Shown: positions 1 through 12,029 of the stretch, in pieces | Layout of the letters: each line of letters begins with the position of its first letter | Position numbering within the stretch: position 1 is the stretch's first letter | Assembly: GCA_009760855.2 (NCBI GenBank) | Contig: WPIO01000145.1 | Coordinates: forward strand, 645,001-709,000 | Length of the DNA: 64,000 nucleotides | Reading direction: 5' to 3' | Origin: Cristatella mucedo | Lineage: Eukaryota; Bryozoa; Phylactolaemata; Cristatellidae | Translations under genes and position numbers: made by a program | Notes under the pieces: generated by a model | The model's database searches: none | Told to the model about the DNA's origin: nothing | Seen by the model: only the letters and a program-made list of their open reading frames with translations

Positions 1-110
1 ATTTTACTTACCATTCAATTGCATTTCCCTTTGCAGCAAATGTAAAGCGCCTAGTAAAAGATTAAGTTCTCTGAGGGCGCTTTATCAAGTAATAGTAAAA
101 ATAATAATAA
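1..110 (+). mobile_element. LINE-A1 3' end, cut by window edge
   Basis: Ends in the family hairpin (46-100) and a TAA/ATA-rich tail. It abuts a second LINE-A1 3' end in the opposite direction, so 1-105 and 118-212 are near-perfect inverted repeats. Confidence 0.8.
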
Positions 111-117
111 TAATAAT

Positions 118-592
118 TCACGTGATAAAGCGCCCTCAGAGAACTTAATCTCTCTCTAGGCGCTTTACATTTGCTGTAAAGTTAAATGCAATTGAATGGT
201 AAGTAAAATCATGCTTGAAAAACAAACGAAATGAATAATATGGTTAGGGGTGACATGCACAGGGTCAGCATGCAAATGTGGTTAGTGGCAGCATGCACAG
301 TGTCAGCACGCATAAGCACATCAAGGACGAATCACAGGGACCCACTAAATGCTGTCCTAAATAGGTGTTTTTAGGTTCCTTTTAAATGTGGTCAGGTCAG
401 GGGATGTTCTGACGCAGGTCGGGAGGGAGTTCCAGGCTTTGGGAACATGAACTAAATGCACGGTCTCCAAAGAATTTGAGGTTTGTACGAGGTATTTCTA
501 GACTGTTGGATTCCGAAAAGCGGGTGGTACGATGCTTGGCCTGATGGGGTAGTATATCAGACAGATAGGCTGGAGCCATAGAATGAAGTACA
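118..592 (-). mobile_element. LINE-A1, 5'-truncated copy
   Basis: The minus strand has the C-terminus of the LINE reverse transcriptase (minus frame 397-579: MAPAYLSDILPHQAKHRTTR, then the SNSLEIPRTNL block), the A1 3' UTR and the 3' hairpin next to the TAA tail. It is truncated within the C-terminal region. Confidence 0.85.
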
Positions 593-806
593 TTATTATT
601 ATTATATACTTACAGCAAGAGTGAAGACTCCATGAACCATTCTGCCTCTTTCTCCTGTCTACATGCATGTCGCACAAAAGATAAAAGCTCTAGGCCACTG
701 CCGGATCCTATGACTCACAATGTCAAGTAGCAGCTCCGCCGGCAGCTATGGCAGTATGCAAACAGATTGAGTGGCATCTCCGGGCTCAGCCGAGTTGGAG
801 AGTGGG

Positions 807-943
<137 letters not shown>

Positions 944-1299
944 TCGCAGCACCAGCTGAGGAGGGAAGGGAGTGGAGAGATAGGCGTGATCGAAACCAAG
1001 GCACCCACACGATCGAGCTTTCCCTCTCCAAACTCACTTGCACCGTATCGAAGGCGGAAGGAAATTTCACCAGCTGCTAAAAGTGCAAACAGCAACGTCT
1101 AACGTGGAGAGCCCCCGCTGAGCCCGGTCAGAACGAGTGGCACGACCGTGCTTTAGGAGTTCCGCGCAAAAAAGCGTGACTTCTCACCGACCTGCAGTGA
1201 ATTCCCATCGAACAGTGAACCGACTTCAAGGTTCCGTCACTCGCTTGCTTGCTCCGATTGATCTCAAATTAATATGATGCTTCATCGTACCCCTGCTCA

Positions 1300-1485
1300 T
1301 CTGGCACAAGTTAAGCTAAAAATCCACCTGTTCCTCACAGCATTTACAGCATTTGCTCTGTCCGCTTTAAGTGTCCTTTGCATGCTCTTGTGTGCTGATA
1401 CTATACATGTTATCACTAACCAATTTTAACATGCTTCCTTTCCAGAGTGCATAAAGTGCCAATAAAGATGCCACATTCCTCTCCC
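1300..1485 (+). mobile_element. LINE-A 3' relic
   Basis: Degenerate match to the end of the RT frame and 3' UTR: CACAGCATTT, then GTGCTGATACTATACATG and a TAAAGTGCC remnant of the hairpin. Confidence 0.5.
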
Positions 1486-1833
1486 ATTCACTCTAGGAAG
1501 CCCAGGACTAGTGGGTGAAGGGGGCCTAGCAGACCGAATTCTTTCTCACGATTTCCAACTTCAGCTGCTCTAGTCGAACTAGGCTCCCTTAATGGTCACA
1601 AGAAGTCGGGTGATGATGAGCCATCCAGACAAAAAGCTAAACGAGGGGGCATACACTGCCCTCCAAAAGTTTCTACACACCTACTACCAATCCACTATTT
1701 TACTCAAAACACGATTTAGATTGGATCTAACTCCTGCAGTTTTTATAGTGCAGAAAAGCTAAGAAATATATAATTACACACAGTTTATTTGGTACAATAA
1801 ATAATTTGTCGAGGCACTACGATTTTTGATAAC

Positions 1834-2016
1834 TGAGCCGTAATGGCTCACTAGGTAAGGCGGTTGCTTTTCACGACCTCGGCCCCGAGGCCATGGGTTC
1901 GAATCCTGTGGTGGGCGATCCTTTATCGCCGCTGCAAGCGGTGGTGATAGCCGTCAAGGCTCTTCTGTCGCTATACAAAAAGAGGCTGTTAAATCAGCTT
2001 GTATTTATTTATTTAA
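1834..2016 (+). mobile_element. SINE1 inside the Tc1 element
   Basis: tRNA-like head with box B GGTTCGAATCC, the body hairpin GGCGATCCTTTATCGCC (one base off symmetry), end GAGGCTGTTAAATCAGCT and a TATTTATTT tail. It is younger than its host transposon. Confidence 0.88.
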
Positions 2017-2131
2017 CTGCCCAATCGTCTCGGCATCGACTCCACCAGCTCCCGGCATGTTTCTGAAGGAATTGATGCTCAGCAATCCTTTGAAACCTCA
2101 AAGAACTCGTCGAGTTTCATGAGTGGCAGAA

Positions 2132-2930
2132 CTAGGATCCTACTTTGTCCCACAGATGCTCTATTGGGTTCAAGTCCAGGCTTTGGCTTGGCCACTGCAT
2201 GGCCTCAATTGTCTCGAAGCCGTAGTCCACATGGTTTGTGAATAACTCTTTTACTGCAGTAGCAGTGTGCTTCGGATCATTGTCACGCTGGCAACAGAAA
2301 TCGAGCCCGTGCGAAGTGCAAGCAGATGGCAAGTGAACATTCTGTACAATGTCGAGATAGACCTTCTGATTCATGATTCCTCGAATTCTGTGCAGACGCC
2401 CAGCACCGGAAGTTGAGAAGCAACACCACACCATTACACTTCCACCACCACATTTCACTGTCTTTTGCAAACAACCGTCGATGTATACTTCACCTATTTG
2501 CTGGCAAACATACTTCATACTTTTGTACTATGCTCTACTGCACAGTTCTCCAGTGCTGGTATCGGCAAGCAGAATCCAACCTCTCTTTGCGCCAGAAAGC
2601 CAGCAATGTCTTGCACTTGGCAACGAGTGTGGTCCTTGTTCGTTAAGCCGTCTTCTCATTGTATTTTGGCTTACAACCGTTCAGGTAGCTTGGCAGAGAC
2701 TCTGGCAGTGCATTTTAGCAGTGGCAAACCTGTCTGAATTTCACAGCCATGCTGTTGAAGAGCCAATAGTCTCTCGGGGAAGTTACTTGAGGGCGACCCA
2801 AACGAGGCAGTGCCTCTGTGCTACCGTAGTCCAGATGTTTCCTAATAGTGTTCCTAGCAGTGCCCTCAGAGATCTTCAGCCACCTCGCGATTTCTCGATT
2901 AGAATGGCCATCTCCGTGCAGTGACATCAA
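2132..2930 (-). pseudogene. Tc1-like transposase pseudogene
   Basis: The minus strand encodes an N-terminal helix-turn-helix (HSNREIARWLKISEGTARNT, 2715-2930) and, in another frame, the DDE domain (2132-2518) with GGGSVMVW, RDNDPKHTA (second catalytic Asp) and SLDLNPIEHLWD (final catalytic Glu). The halves are separated by a frame change and a stop, and the SDESKF-like motif with the first Asp is not preserved. The element cannot move by itself. It lies beyond exon 5 of DNAJA3. Confidence 0.88.
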
Positions 2931-3472
2931 GAACTTTTACCTTCAGAAAAAGCTTTGCAACTGACGGCATGGTCTGGTCGCGCACCGAGCGTCAATAAGG
3001 CGTGAGCTTGTCCCAACAGGTCAAGGAGACATCCGGGTACCTTAGCTCATCGTTGGCAGAGGCATCGTCGGTGATGAAATGGGCCAAAAATAGGTTTTGC
3101 TGGACGGTCTCCAAGGTGGAATGGAGTAGTCATGCGAGCAAACTTGCCCACCTGTTTACATGGAAACCACTGACTCGGTTGCCGGCAAATACATTTGCTC
3201 ACTAAGTCAAACGTAGCAAACTTCGATTTAAGGCCACAATTGTACTGACAGATTGTTACAATTTATGAATCAGTGTATAGCAATGACTTACTCGAATACA
3301 TTAGCATTAGCAACAACCGAACACAGATCGATGGACCACGACGGTAGAAACTTTTGGAGGGCCGTGTAGTTGGGCAAAAACAAGTGGCCATCAACTGAAG
3401 CCGACAGACAGGGCAGGCCAGCGCTCACATGCAAGGATGAGCCAACGTGCTATTTCGCAAAAGTTTACATAC

Positions 3473-6400
3473 CTCCTGCGCTGGAGCAAAGCCACTGACC
3501 GATTCTTCGTAATCGCCAAAACCAGGCATGCGAAAACCTGCTTCCCCAAAGATGCGACGGAACAGCTCCTCAGGGTCGACCGAGGCTCCGAAACCTGACG
3601 AACAGAGCAGGCCAGATGCTGGTACGTCAGCCGATAACAGGTCACGATCAATACTACGACCAGGCATTCATCAGAGCCGTAGAACCACGTTTTCTATATG
3701 CGCGCTCAAACATTCTGGCATTTTATATTATGCAAAAATGCAAATATGCATAGCAAAAGTTATTCAGCCGACATCAGAAAAGAACTGCTGCAGTGATGTA
3801 CAGGTAGAGCTGGACTCACATTTGAAATTTCACGTTGATCTGCCCAATAAGTATTGGCTGAGCTATGCAATTTTCAAAAAACAAAGCTATACTGTAAATG
3901 AGGTTGTCTGAAAGACACACGGGTGTACCTCAACAAGCTGCAAACATGCAATTCGATGTACAAAGGTTCAACAAGGTGGGACACAAGTAGTACATCATAT
4001 AGGTAAATTTTCGAAATAACGTTATGTTGCTTCTGGTTTACTTCCGGGTTAGACATGTTTTGCCTAATCACTTTTTTAAATAAAGTTTTCCTTCTTTGTT
4101 AAAATCGTCAACGCTTCAGATCTCATTATTAACACGTTTGTCTTTTGAAATGCACCCTAAAAGATTTGATTGTTGAAAAAAATCTCAGCATTTTCTTGAA
4201 ATTAACTCTTACTATTAAAAACCCCCATAGCTATGCAATTATTCAAAGTGAAACTGCATTTATTAGATGCAGCAGACATGCGAAGTTTAGTGGCAGGGTG
4301 TGGTGCTCTTGCTAGACAGCGAGGTCTTTTTAGTTGACCTATCCTACTTGACCGGAACCCCAAATTCACGAATCCAGCCTCACGGAGTTTGCTGCACTAC
4401 TAAACAAGCTGCTGTTCGTCTACGTGACACTCTTTGGTGAGCCCATTTACCCAAATGCTTAAAACTTCTTTAGAACCCATCTATCCAAAGGACAGGTTCA
4501 CTGAAATGCAAGTTTCGATGTGCACAAGTAACTACATATCTATTTGTATTTCCATTTGTGTCTAGATCAGATAGATAGTTAGATTTGTTAGATCAACTGC
4601 ACGGTGCATAATCTGCTTGATTAAACACGACTCTCCAGTCCAGTCAAAGTCCTAGTGGCAAGTGCCTCATCATAACTGCTCCAGCAGGCTAGCTAGCATT
4701 CTGTCAATAACTCCACAAGGTGCCTTTCTGCATAGGGTGATAGGAGCAAATGGCAGACAGGCAGTCCTCCCATAGCAACTGCACGGTTGTGTTTGAATGG
4801 ATTTGGATCTTCATAGGTTTGGCATGATGCAGTGAATTGCTTATCCAGTAGACCGCGTACCAGAGCAAAGAACTCGAGCCCAAGTCTTTTCGAAGCAAGC
4901 ATGCAAATATCAATCAAGCACAAACCGGATTCTCGCACATCCTTTGAATGCTCGACTGACACAGACAGCAGCTCACAAAATGTGAGGATGCATGTGTTAC
5001 TGTATTCCACGATCAGCATTATTTTTTGGAACCATAGATATAAAAGCATGAGAAAGGCTTGAGCAGGCAGCAGTTACAGTAAGGCGATGCAGCTTAGCGC
5101 CCAGCTCGCTGAACTAGACAGCAAAGGGCACCTCGACAACCCATGCAATTAACCACGAATATCACAGGACGACTTTCCACCACCAGCAGAAGCTGAATGA
5201 GTTCAGCCATGCAATGGTCAGCTACTACTCACGGTAGTGGTTAGCAACAACTTACAAAGCAAGCTGTCTACAAACTGGCTGCTCACGAATCTGAGCCAAG
5301 ATAAAAAACTGAGCCACTCATCTCACCTTGACCGAACCCTTGTGCACCCGCAGCACCACCTCTCATATTCTGAGCAGTACCAAGCGTGTCGTACTGCTTC
5401 CTCTTGGCATCGTCGCTCAACACCTACGGTAACAACGACGATTCAATTGCAAAGGCATTACATAAAAATGCACTCTCCTAGACATTCAACTGAATGGTGC
5501 TGGCAACAGCGAGTTGATGCTACCACGTAATGTCCACACACAAAACGGGGAAGGCTGACAAGTCACGATTATGCAGCACCGGAAGTAAGAACAATCCAGG
5601 CGACTGCTGGTGACAGGCTGGTCTCACATTGAAATACGTCAAAAGGTCACGTTGAGGTTCCATGCCCGGTTCCAAGGCTGATGACAAAATTTAAGCTAGT
5701 TAAGGGCATCTCTGGTGCCGGTAGGGAGGGTCATGGCAGACTACTACTTGAAACCACAATGAGGGCCGAGGCCAGGTCGGCATAGCCGATTGGCTGAGAA
5801 AAACAGACCACCTCGATGTAGGCTCACAAACTCTAACCAATCTTAGGCTGCACCAAAAAAAAAAAAAGTAAAACCACCCAACAGAACAGTTCAGCAGCCA
5901 GCCACACTCAGTCCCGTGTCTTTTGCACAGCAACCGACGGTGAGTCTCGCATGATTTCATTCAATGTCCCCGGATGATACTGGCAACCTGCGAGCAGTCT
6001 ACATGTGTGCTTCGTACGTGCTATGTAATATGGAGCTGCTACGGCAGAGTGGGACATAGGGCGAGCAACTACGACGTGCATGGGCAGTGGCAGAGTATGT
6101 GCACGGCCTCTGCGACCCAGCTACTGCCTTCCCCATCCACACGTTCACACGATCACATCTGAAGTGACCGTGAGGCATTCACCGGAAGCTGGCCATGCTA
6201 GTAAAAAAGGTGAGGCTCGGCAGACCAAAATGGTGTCACTGCTACGCGGTTCGACGGAAGACACATTACAGAGAAACTCACTGAGGTCTGGCCTCAGACA
6301 CTAAGCAAGACCTGCCGCAGAGAAGAGCAACACAACTTAATGAAACACAACTTAATGGAGAGTAAGCATCTGCCCGCTGACGGCATGCAGCTGCAATGCA

Positions 6401-9084
6401 TATCACCTTACTTCTAGAGGATAAACCTCATTCACACCAGAATTTGCCAGTATAAGCTCAGACCACCTCATCGTAGCAGAAAATGCCAGTCACTTGCTTT
6501 ATTGAGACCAGGTGTCACGGAGGTAGATTCTGGCAATCTATCAATCGCTATGGCAATCATACACATCCCTGCAGGCAGCAATTGTTGGAGGAGCCAGCAA
6601 CCCGACTACTGTGCAAGGGGTCAGGCGAGGAGCTGTATATCCCATTTTGTAACCCCTCCCCCAGGAGCCACTACGCTTTGGGGGGCGGCCCACTGACCGA
6701 AGCTTGACGCTATTCCATTGCAGACTATTTGAGGTGCAAGAGGCAAGTGCTGAGAAAGCACTACACACAGACCACTGAGCAGAAAATTAATGGGACGACT
6801 GTCTGCAAGAAAGCTTACCTCGGCAGCAGGCATCGGTTCTCCTTTCGAAGCGTGCTGCACAGCTAAACTCGACTCAACAAGACAGCCTCTCAGCATGAAT
6901 GCAACAGGCAGGTGAACATGCATCTTCACCGAATATGAGAAAACCAGGTTGGCTAAAATACAGCATAATAAATTTCTCAAAATATTATCGTAGCCCTCTC
7001 GAGGGCTATTCTCTCAAAACCCAACACCCTACCGATTTAGTGTCACACACGGAACAACTTGGGAATCCGAGCTGGTTTGGTCCAGCAGTTAAGGTGCTGG
7101 CCCCCCCCCCCCGACCGAGGCCTGGCCGAGGTCGTGGGCTCGAGCACTGAGGCATATGTAAAGTGCCTGAATAGAGATTAAGTTCTCTTGGGGTGCTATT
7201 CATATGAATTAAATATAGTAATCCGGGATTGGTAGAACAAAAAATAGCCCACCCTGCACACACAGCCGGCTGCTCAGGGTAGGCCTTTCGATGCTAGCAC
7301 AATTTAAAATTCAATTTAAGGTGTGTTAAGCAGCAATCTTCTGTAGCACGGCCTCGAAAGGATTTGCACTGCTCCTTTTTGATTGTTTTGCTGCTGAAGC
7401 TCTTAAAATCGCAGGCATACATACACCAGTTGCATGCATAAGGCATAGAGCTTGCCATACACACGCCCATCGACATAGACATATGCTCTACCATATGTAC
7501 TGCTCTGAATCGTCGGAAGATAATAAATGAAGAAATGCGATGCTCTCATGTATATAGACCTCGATATATTGGCGTATTAATAACCATTGGCAAATTCACT
7601 AAGCGAATAAACAAGGACTCAGCACAATAACAAAAAATTGCTAGCACAGTGACAAATCCTCTATGGCTACCACCATCCAGCTCCCAGTGGCTTCAGAGAC
7701 CAATGACTTAAGTTCTCTATAGATTCACAACATATGCAGACATATTCCAAAGGTGTTTGCATATGAGGGTATATGGCATAAATGGACTAAACTGCTTTAA
7801 CAGCATACACAACTTGCCTAGAAAGAGATTTAGTTCTCTTAGGGCACTGCATACACGCCTCATATTCATCTATATGTGCTAAACATGAACTGCTTATGTA
7901 CTAATTAAATCACGTAGGTTGGCTGCCGGTTCTATCAAAAGCCAGACGAAATTAACATTTTTGCATAACGTTTTTGCCAAACAATAGCCACAATCAACTA
8001 CGTCTACCCATGCTAGACTAGCTTAGAGCGATCAGGTCAGGCATCAAGGTCGGTACTGGGCATCAGCAGCAGCATTACGGCGACAGTGCAGGTGTCCAGT
8101 ATACTGCTGCAATTAACCAAGACCTGGTTACCGAGGGCAGCTGTAAGCACTAGGCTGGAGTCAAGTCACAACGTCGAGGATAACGAAAGTAAGCGCACCT
8201 ATATGGACGACTGGCAATGATTCAAGCCAAAACCAGGAACCAGGCAGCATATCTGCTCGCGACGCATGCACGCGCCATGATAATCGTTCGACTAATACAT
8301 ACAAAACCAGCACGTAAACGAGACATACACCGCATGCAGACAGACGAGTTCAGCCTGCCTACCTCGTAAGCTTCGGACACTTCTTGGAACTTTTTGGGTG
8401 CGCTAGGGTCTCCCTTGTTCGTGTCAGGGTGGTACTTCTTAGCAAGCTACAGCGGAGAGAGCTCCAGGCGAAGGCTGGCGCCGCCACAGAAGCGAGCAGT
8501 ACGAGCAGCGAACGCGCCGTCCGCAGGGCCGCCTCTCGCGCGCCCGCCGACAGGCGCGAGAGGCGCCCGCTTGCGGGGCCACGATGGCCATGATATCGGC
8601 GGCGGCGACTGTTCGGCCGCCGCCGCCGTCTCAAGCTGCGCGGCCGCCGCGGCGGCGGCCCGTACCTGGTAGTAGGCTTTCTTGACATCCTTGGCGTCAG
8701 CATTCCGGGGCACTCCCAGAATCTGGTAGTAGTCTTTCTTTGCCTGCCGGAACGGCGGAGTCGTGTGAAATTGCCTCGGCAGGCAAAGGGAGCGATCTGC
8801 AAGATTTTTTAGTGCGCAGCGTGCGGCGCCAGCCCTGCCGACTCGGCGCGTCTGCCTAGCGGAGCCCGACGACGGCGGCGGCCGTGCGCGCTGCGCGCTC
8901 TCTCACGGGCGCCAGCTCTGTCGGCGGAGCTGCAGTCCGCGCGCGAGTCCTTCGGCTCCTTGCATAGGCAACGGGCGAACGAGTCGCTTGACCTCTCTCT
9001 CGTCACCAGCCGCAGAGCGCGGTAGGCGGGGGTGGGAAGCCTCTTGCTGCCTAGATAGCACAGCATGGGAAAGCGCTCCACCAT
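3473..9084 (-). CDS. DNAJA3: Mitochondrial DnaJ co-chaperone Tid1/DNAJA3, 5' five exons (3' part off window)
   Basis: Coding exons on the minus strand: 8907-9084, 8666-8796, 8363-8446, 5327-5423 and 3473-3594, intron phases 1, 0, 0, 1, then 0 at the last visible donor. All introns are GT-AG. The join gives 204 residues: a basic N-terminus suited to mitochondrial import (1 to about 75), a J domain starting [20 protein letters not shown] (81-100) with the HPD triad at 109-111 and [15 protein letters not shown] (132-146), then a Gly-rich linker and [13 protein letters not shown] (169-181), which is the Tid1 signature. The family activates mitochondrial Hsp70. The four CxxCxGxG zinc motifs and the substrate-binding C-terminus are absent and must lie left of the window. 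The ATG at 9084 is the first Met after an in-frame TAG. Exon 1 and its donor (GTGAGA) are less certain than exons 2-5, because the transit peptide is not conserved. Confidence 0.9.
3700..4090 (-). repeat. R1, unclassified dispersed repeat
   Basis: Its reverse complement aligns along its length with 17680-18240. Shared blocks include ATGTTTGCAGCTTGTTGA and the stretch around TGTACATCA-GCAG-AGTTC-TTTCT. No coding frame or terminal repeats found. Confidence 0.6.
7068..7215 (+). mobile_element. SINE2 in intron 3 of DNAJA3
   Basis: tRNA-like head (GGTTTGGTCCAGCAGTTAAG, then a box B variant GGGCTCGAGCAC) and a 3' LINE-A-type hairpin at 7163-7197. It holds a run of 12 C at 7101-7112. Antisense to the host gene. 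Confidence 0.85.
7808..7862 (+). mobile_element. LINE-A or SINE2 3' hairpin relic
   Basis: GCCTAGAAAGAGATTTAGTT followed by CTCTTAGGGCACTGCATAC: only the terminal hairpin is recognisable. Confidence 0.5.
8455..9060. promoter_or_regulatory. GC-rich CpG-dense block around DNAJA3 exons 1-2
   Basis: High density of CG dinucleotides with GCC/GGC repeats at 8594-8660 inside intron 2. It sits at the 5' end of DNAJA3 and resembles a CpG-island promoter. No TATA element was assigned. Confidence 0.4.
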
Positions 9085-10620
9085 GATGAAACCGGCGCAT
9101 GCGCAACGGTAGCCACGGTATAGGTACTACATCCGGATCCGAGGGGGGGTCTAGATTTTGGTGAGCCAAAAACCCACTGCGAATGGTACAGTGCTGTGCG
9201 TTGGGCGCATACGATGCATCTAATAGTTATCAAGCTTTGCATGACCTTTCTATAGGCTTTTGTTACGAATAGGGCACCGCAAGCCACTGTTGCCCAGACG
9301 AAATCGCATTGGCGATAGGCCCGTATATTTCAAGTGGTGGCGTCGGTTAAGACATCGATCGGGTGCGAAGCCTTAACACATTAAAGAACTTTAAAAAAAT
9401 GGTCATACACATTTAACTCCAATAATATGTCAGATAATGAGTTTTTTAAGGCGCTGCAAGTATTACTGCACTACTGCCTAGCGAGTGGAACGTCGCTGTT
9501 CCGAATCGGCCAGATTATGACCGCCGAGTCTGCGAAAAGTAACGACAATAAATCGGTCACATCATAATCTAGTGTTGGGTGTCAACAAGCCCGAGTCGCT
9601 AAATAGTCGGTATTTTTTGCCAGAGGATTCGAGGTATGCAGCTGAATTCCTCTCACATCCTTAATCCAAGCAGTTTAGTGGTGCTCTGGGCGTCGAACGA
9701 GAGCTGCTATTGGGCACGTGTAAACCTCCGCTGCTGTTGAATAGATTTATTTACACCGTGGCTAGGGACTTTTTTATCTTAAGATATGGGCACTTATCGT
9801 TTTGCCGCGTTCCGCATACCCCATACCCATATCCGCATACTGCGTACGTTGGTACTGCGCATATAAATCTCTAGATGCGGTTCAAAGGTTCAGGCTTTCA
9901 CGGTAGTTGTCGCATGACGGATTGGGCTAAAACCGTTACGAGCGCTGTGCCAGCTACCGAAAGACATTAATGAAGTAGCCCACGTAGCACGCGTGTAACG
10001 AACGCGACTTGAAGTTGTTCGCCATATCGTTACTGGAGAGGAAAATGCAGCCTCCGCGACCGATAGCTAATTAGCAAGGCCCGAGCTGTACTACTTTCGA
10101 CCAAAGAATGGTAAGTTTACTGACTTCTGGGGGGGGGACGGTTCGCATCTATGAATTCGCCATCTCCGTGCACGAACGCATAGAGGCTCGGCTTTTTCTC
10201 ACCAACCGACCGGCAGCAATTTTCAAGCGACTGGCGGTCTTCGCACATCGCAGAGCACAATTTCAATTTCACTCGACGAACTCTGTGAGTTCGCAATAGA
10301 GCAATTTAATACGTTCAGTTAACTACCCGATTTATGCGAATGATTGGGCGCCAGCGCTCGAACAGCGTCTCTCCCAGTCAGCGACCTCAAGCTGCCAGAC
10401 TGGCGCGAGCACTCTAGCGACTCCGTCCGACCACCCGGCTTGGCCTGGCTGTGGTACGACTCTCAGTCAAGACAGTAGTCTACCTTGAAATACCGTCTAC
10501 CGTGCCGCTCAATTTCTCAGAGGGCACCTGCAACCGCGCGGGGATAAGTAAAGCCGCAGTCTGGGCGAAAGTGCTCTTTCCTTTCTCGCTTTTCACTTTT
10601 TACAATCGCTTACCGGCACT
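9085..10620. other. Upstream of DNAJA3, no gene assigned
   Basis: No convincing frame or repeat. Contains a G9 run (10129-10137) beside an ATG followed directly by a donor-like GTAAGT (10108-10114, plus strand), which could belong to a divergent unseen gene. Confidence 0.3.
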
Positions 10621-10622
10621 GG

Positions 10623-10624
<2 letters not shown>

Positions 10625-10670
<46 letters not shown>

Positions 10671-10675
10671 TTATA

Positions 10676-10733
<58 letters not shown>
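10625..10733. repeat. (TA)n microsatellite
   Basis: About 54 TA units with a few interruptions, directly abutting the 3' end of a minus-strand SINE2. Confidence 0.97.
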
Positions 10734-10734
<1 letters not shown>

Positions 10735-10862
10735 TTCATTTATACAGCGCCCCAAGAGAACTTAATCTCTATTCAGGCGCTTCACATATGCCTCGGGGCT
10801 CGAGCCCACGACTTCAGTCAGACCTTGGTCGGGGCGAGCACCTTAACCGCTAGACCAGACTG
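10734..10862 (-). mobile_element. SINE2, nearly full length
   Basis: Box B variant GGGCTCGAGCCCCG, head GGTCTAGCGGTTAAGGTGC and a well preserved LINE-A-type 3' hairpin. Confidence 0.9.
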
Positions 10863-11093
10863 TGACTAAATATTCCCAAATGAGCGGAGCCGGGATTTTC
10901 AGCTAGGGACAAGAATCGCAAGATTTCCATGTTTGTGGCAAGACCTAAAAGAGATGACAAATTATATCGGACGATCGTAGAGTTTATTTGACAGCAGTCA
11001 CTAGGTGGCTGTTCATCGAGTGGCAGTAGATTAGGTAGAATTAAAAAGTAAGATTTAATTTCGTCGTTGGTGACGGTCGGCGCGATTGCATTT

Positions 11094-11274
11094 GGTGAGC
11101 CGTGATGGCACACTAGGTAAGGCGGATGCTTTTCACGACCTCGGTCCCGATGACGTGGCTTCGAATCCTGCGGTGGGCGATCCTTTATCGCCACTACAAG
11201 CGGCGGTGATAGCCGTAAAGGCTCTTCTGTCGTTACACAAAAGAGGCTGTTAAATCAGCTAGTATTTGTTTACT
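11094..11274 (+). mobile_element. SINE1, nearly full length
   Basis: GGTGAGCCGTGATGGCAC head, box B CTTCGAATCC, body GGCGATCCTTTATCGCC and end GAGGCTGTTAAATCAGCT, then TAGTATTTG. Confidence 0.9.
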
Positions 11275-11297
11275 AGGGAGTAGCTCTGGTCGCTGTT

Positions 11298-11397
11298 CCC
11301 CGCCCGCCCGCCCCGCCCCGCCCCGCCCCGCCCAGCTCTAGGAGAGAGGCATTGGCTCCCTCCCTCCCTCTCTCCCTCGCCTCGCCTCGCCCACTCA
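11298..11397. repeat. C-rich low-complexity tract
   Basis: CCCGCCCGCCCGCCCCGCCC-type runs followed by CCCT and CGCCT repeats. The minus strand has many GGG/GGGG runs and could form G-quadruplexes. Confidence 0.8.
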
Positions 11398-11767
11398 TTA
11401 GCTTTGCCACTGAGTTACCGCATGCCAAAAAAAAGCAACAAGCTCGACATCGTTAAGGCGACAAAGAAAGAAAATCTACGCGGAATTCAGCGTCGACGCT
11501 AGGCAAGGTCAATGTCAAGCAGTGTCAGCTGAATGAAAAGCGGTTCGATTTCAAAATCTAAGCACACCGGGACAGTTTTGTTTCCGATAACTTACGGGCA
11601 CCTGGTTGAGGTTTCCCAGATTTTCTCTGTATTGAGCCTCAGGTTTTCTCTGTACAACGTTCACATTGGTCGCCTCCAAATTTCTGCTAATTTTGCTTAA
11701 ATAAATCCTATTCTGCAATAGAGAAGCTAAAACCACGGCACGGCCCATGTTGCAATACTTAAATAAA

Positions 11768-11900
11768 AGTGATTATTTGTACAGCGCCCTAAGAGAACTG
11801 AATCTCTCTCTATCCAGGCGCTTCATATATGTCGCAGGGCTCAAGCCCACGAAGCTCGGTCGACTAAGGTGAGAACCTTGACCCATTAGTACGGTCAATA
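11768..11900 (-). mobile_element. SINE2, diverged
   Basis: 3' hairpin AGCGCCCTAAGAGAACTGAA with its pair at 11812-11822, and a diverged box B GGGCTTGAGCCC. Confidence 0.75.
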
Positions 11901-12029
11901 TATCTCAGCCCGTAGCTGTCGGAACTACTGTAAATCCTAAAGAATGCGTTTCTTACATTAGCTATCAAGAATCAGGTCGGTCGCCTATTGCTCAGGAGGA
12001 CTTCTGTCAGCCGCAGGACTGTTTTCCAA

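Larger units (their letters stand above)
1654..3366 (-). mobile_element. Tc1/mariner-type DNA transposon, defective
   Basis: Both ends carry inverted repeats sharing GGCCCTCCAAAAGTTTCTAC (with one variant base) and are bounded by TA dinucleotides at 1652-1653 and 3367-3368, the expected target duplication. Length of 1713 bp includes a 183-bp SINE1 inserted near the left end. Confidence 0.92.

Noticed and set aside
608-665. Possible next DNAJA3 exon on the minus strand ending at a good donor (GTAAGTA)
   Set aside because: None of its three frames resembles the expected YFMELTF-type continuation of Tid1, so I did not add it to the gene.
1834-2016. Box B GGTTCGAATCC suggesting a tRNA gene here and at other SINE sites
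   Set aside because: The box recurs within a longer repeated unit with a common body and tail and there is no complete cloverleaf, so these are SINEs and not tRNA genes.
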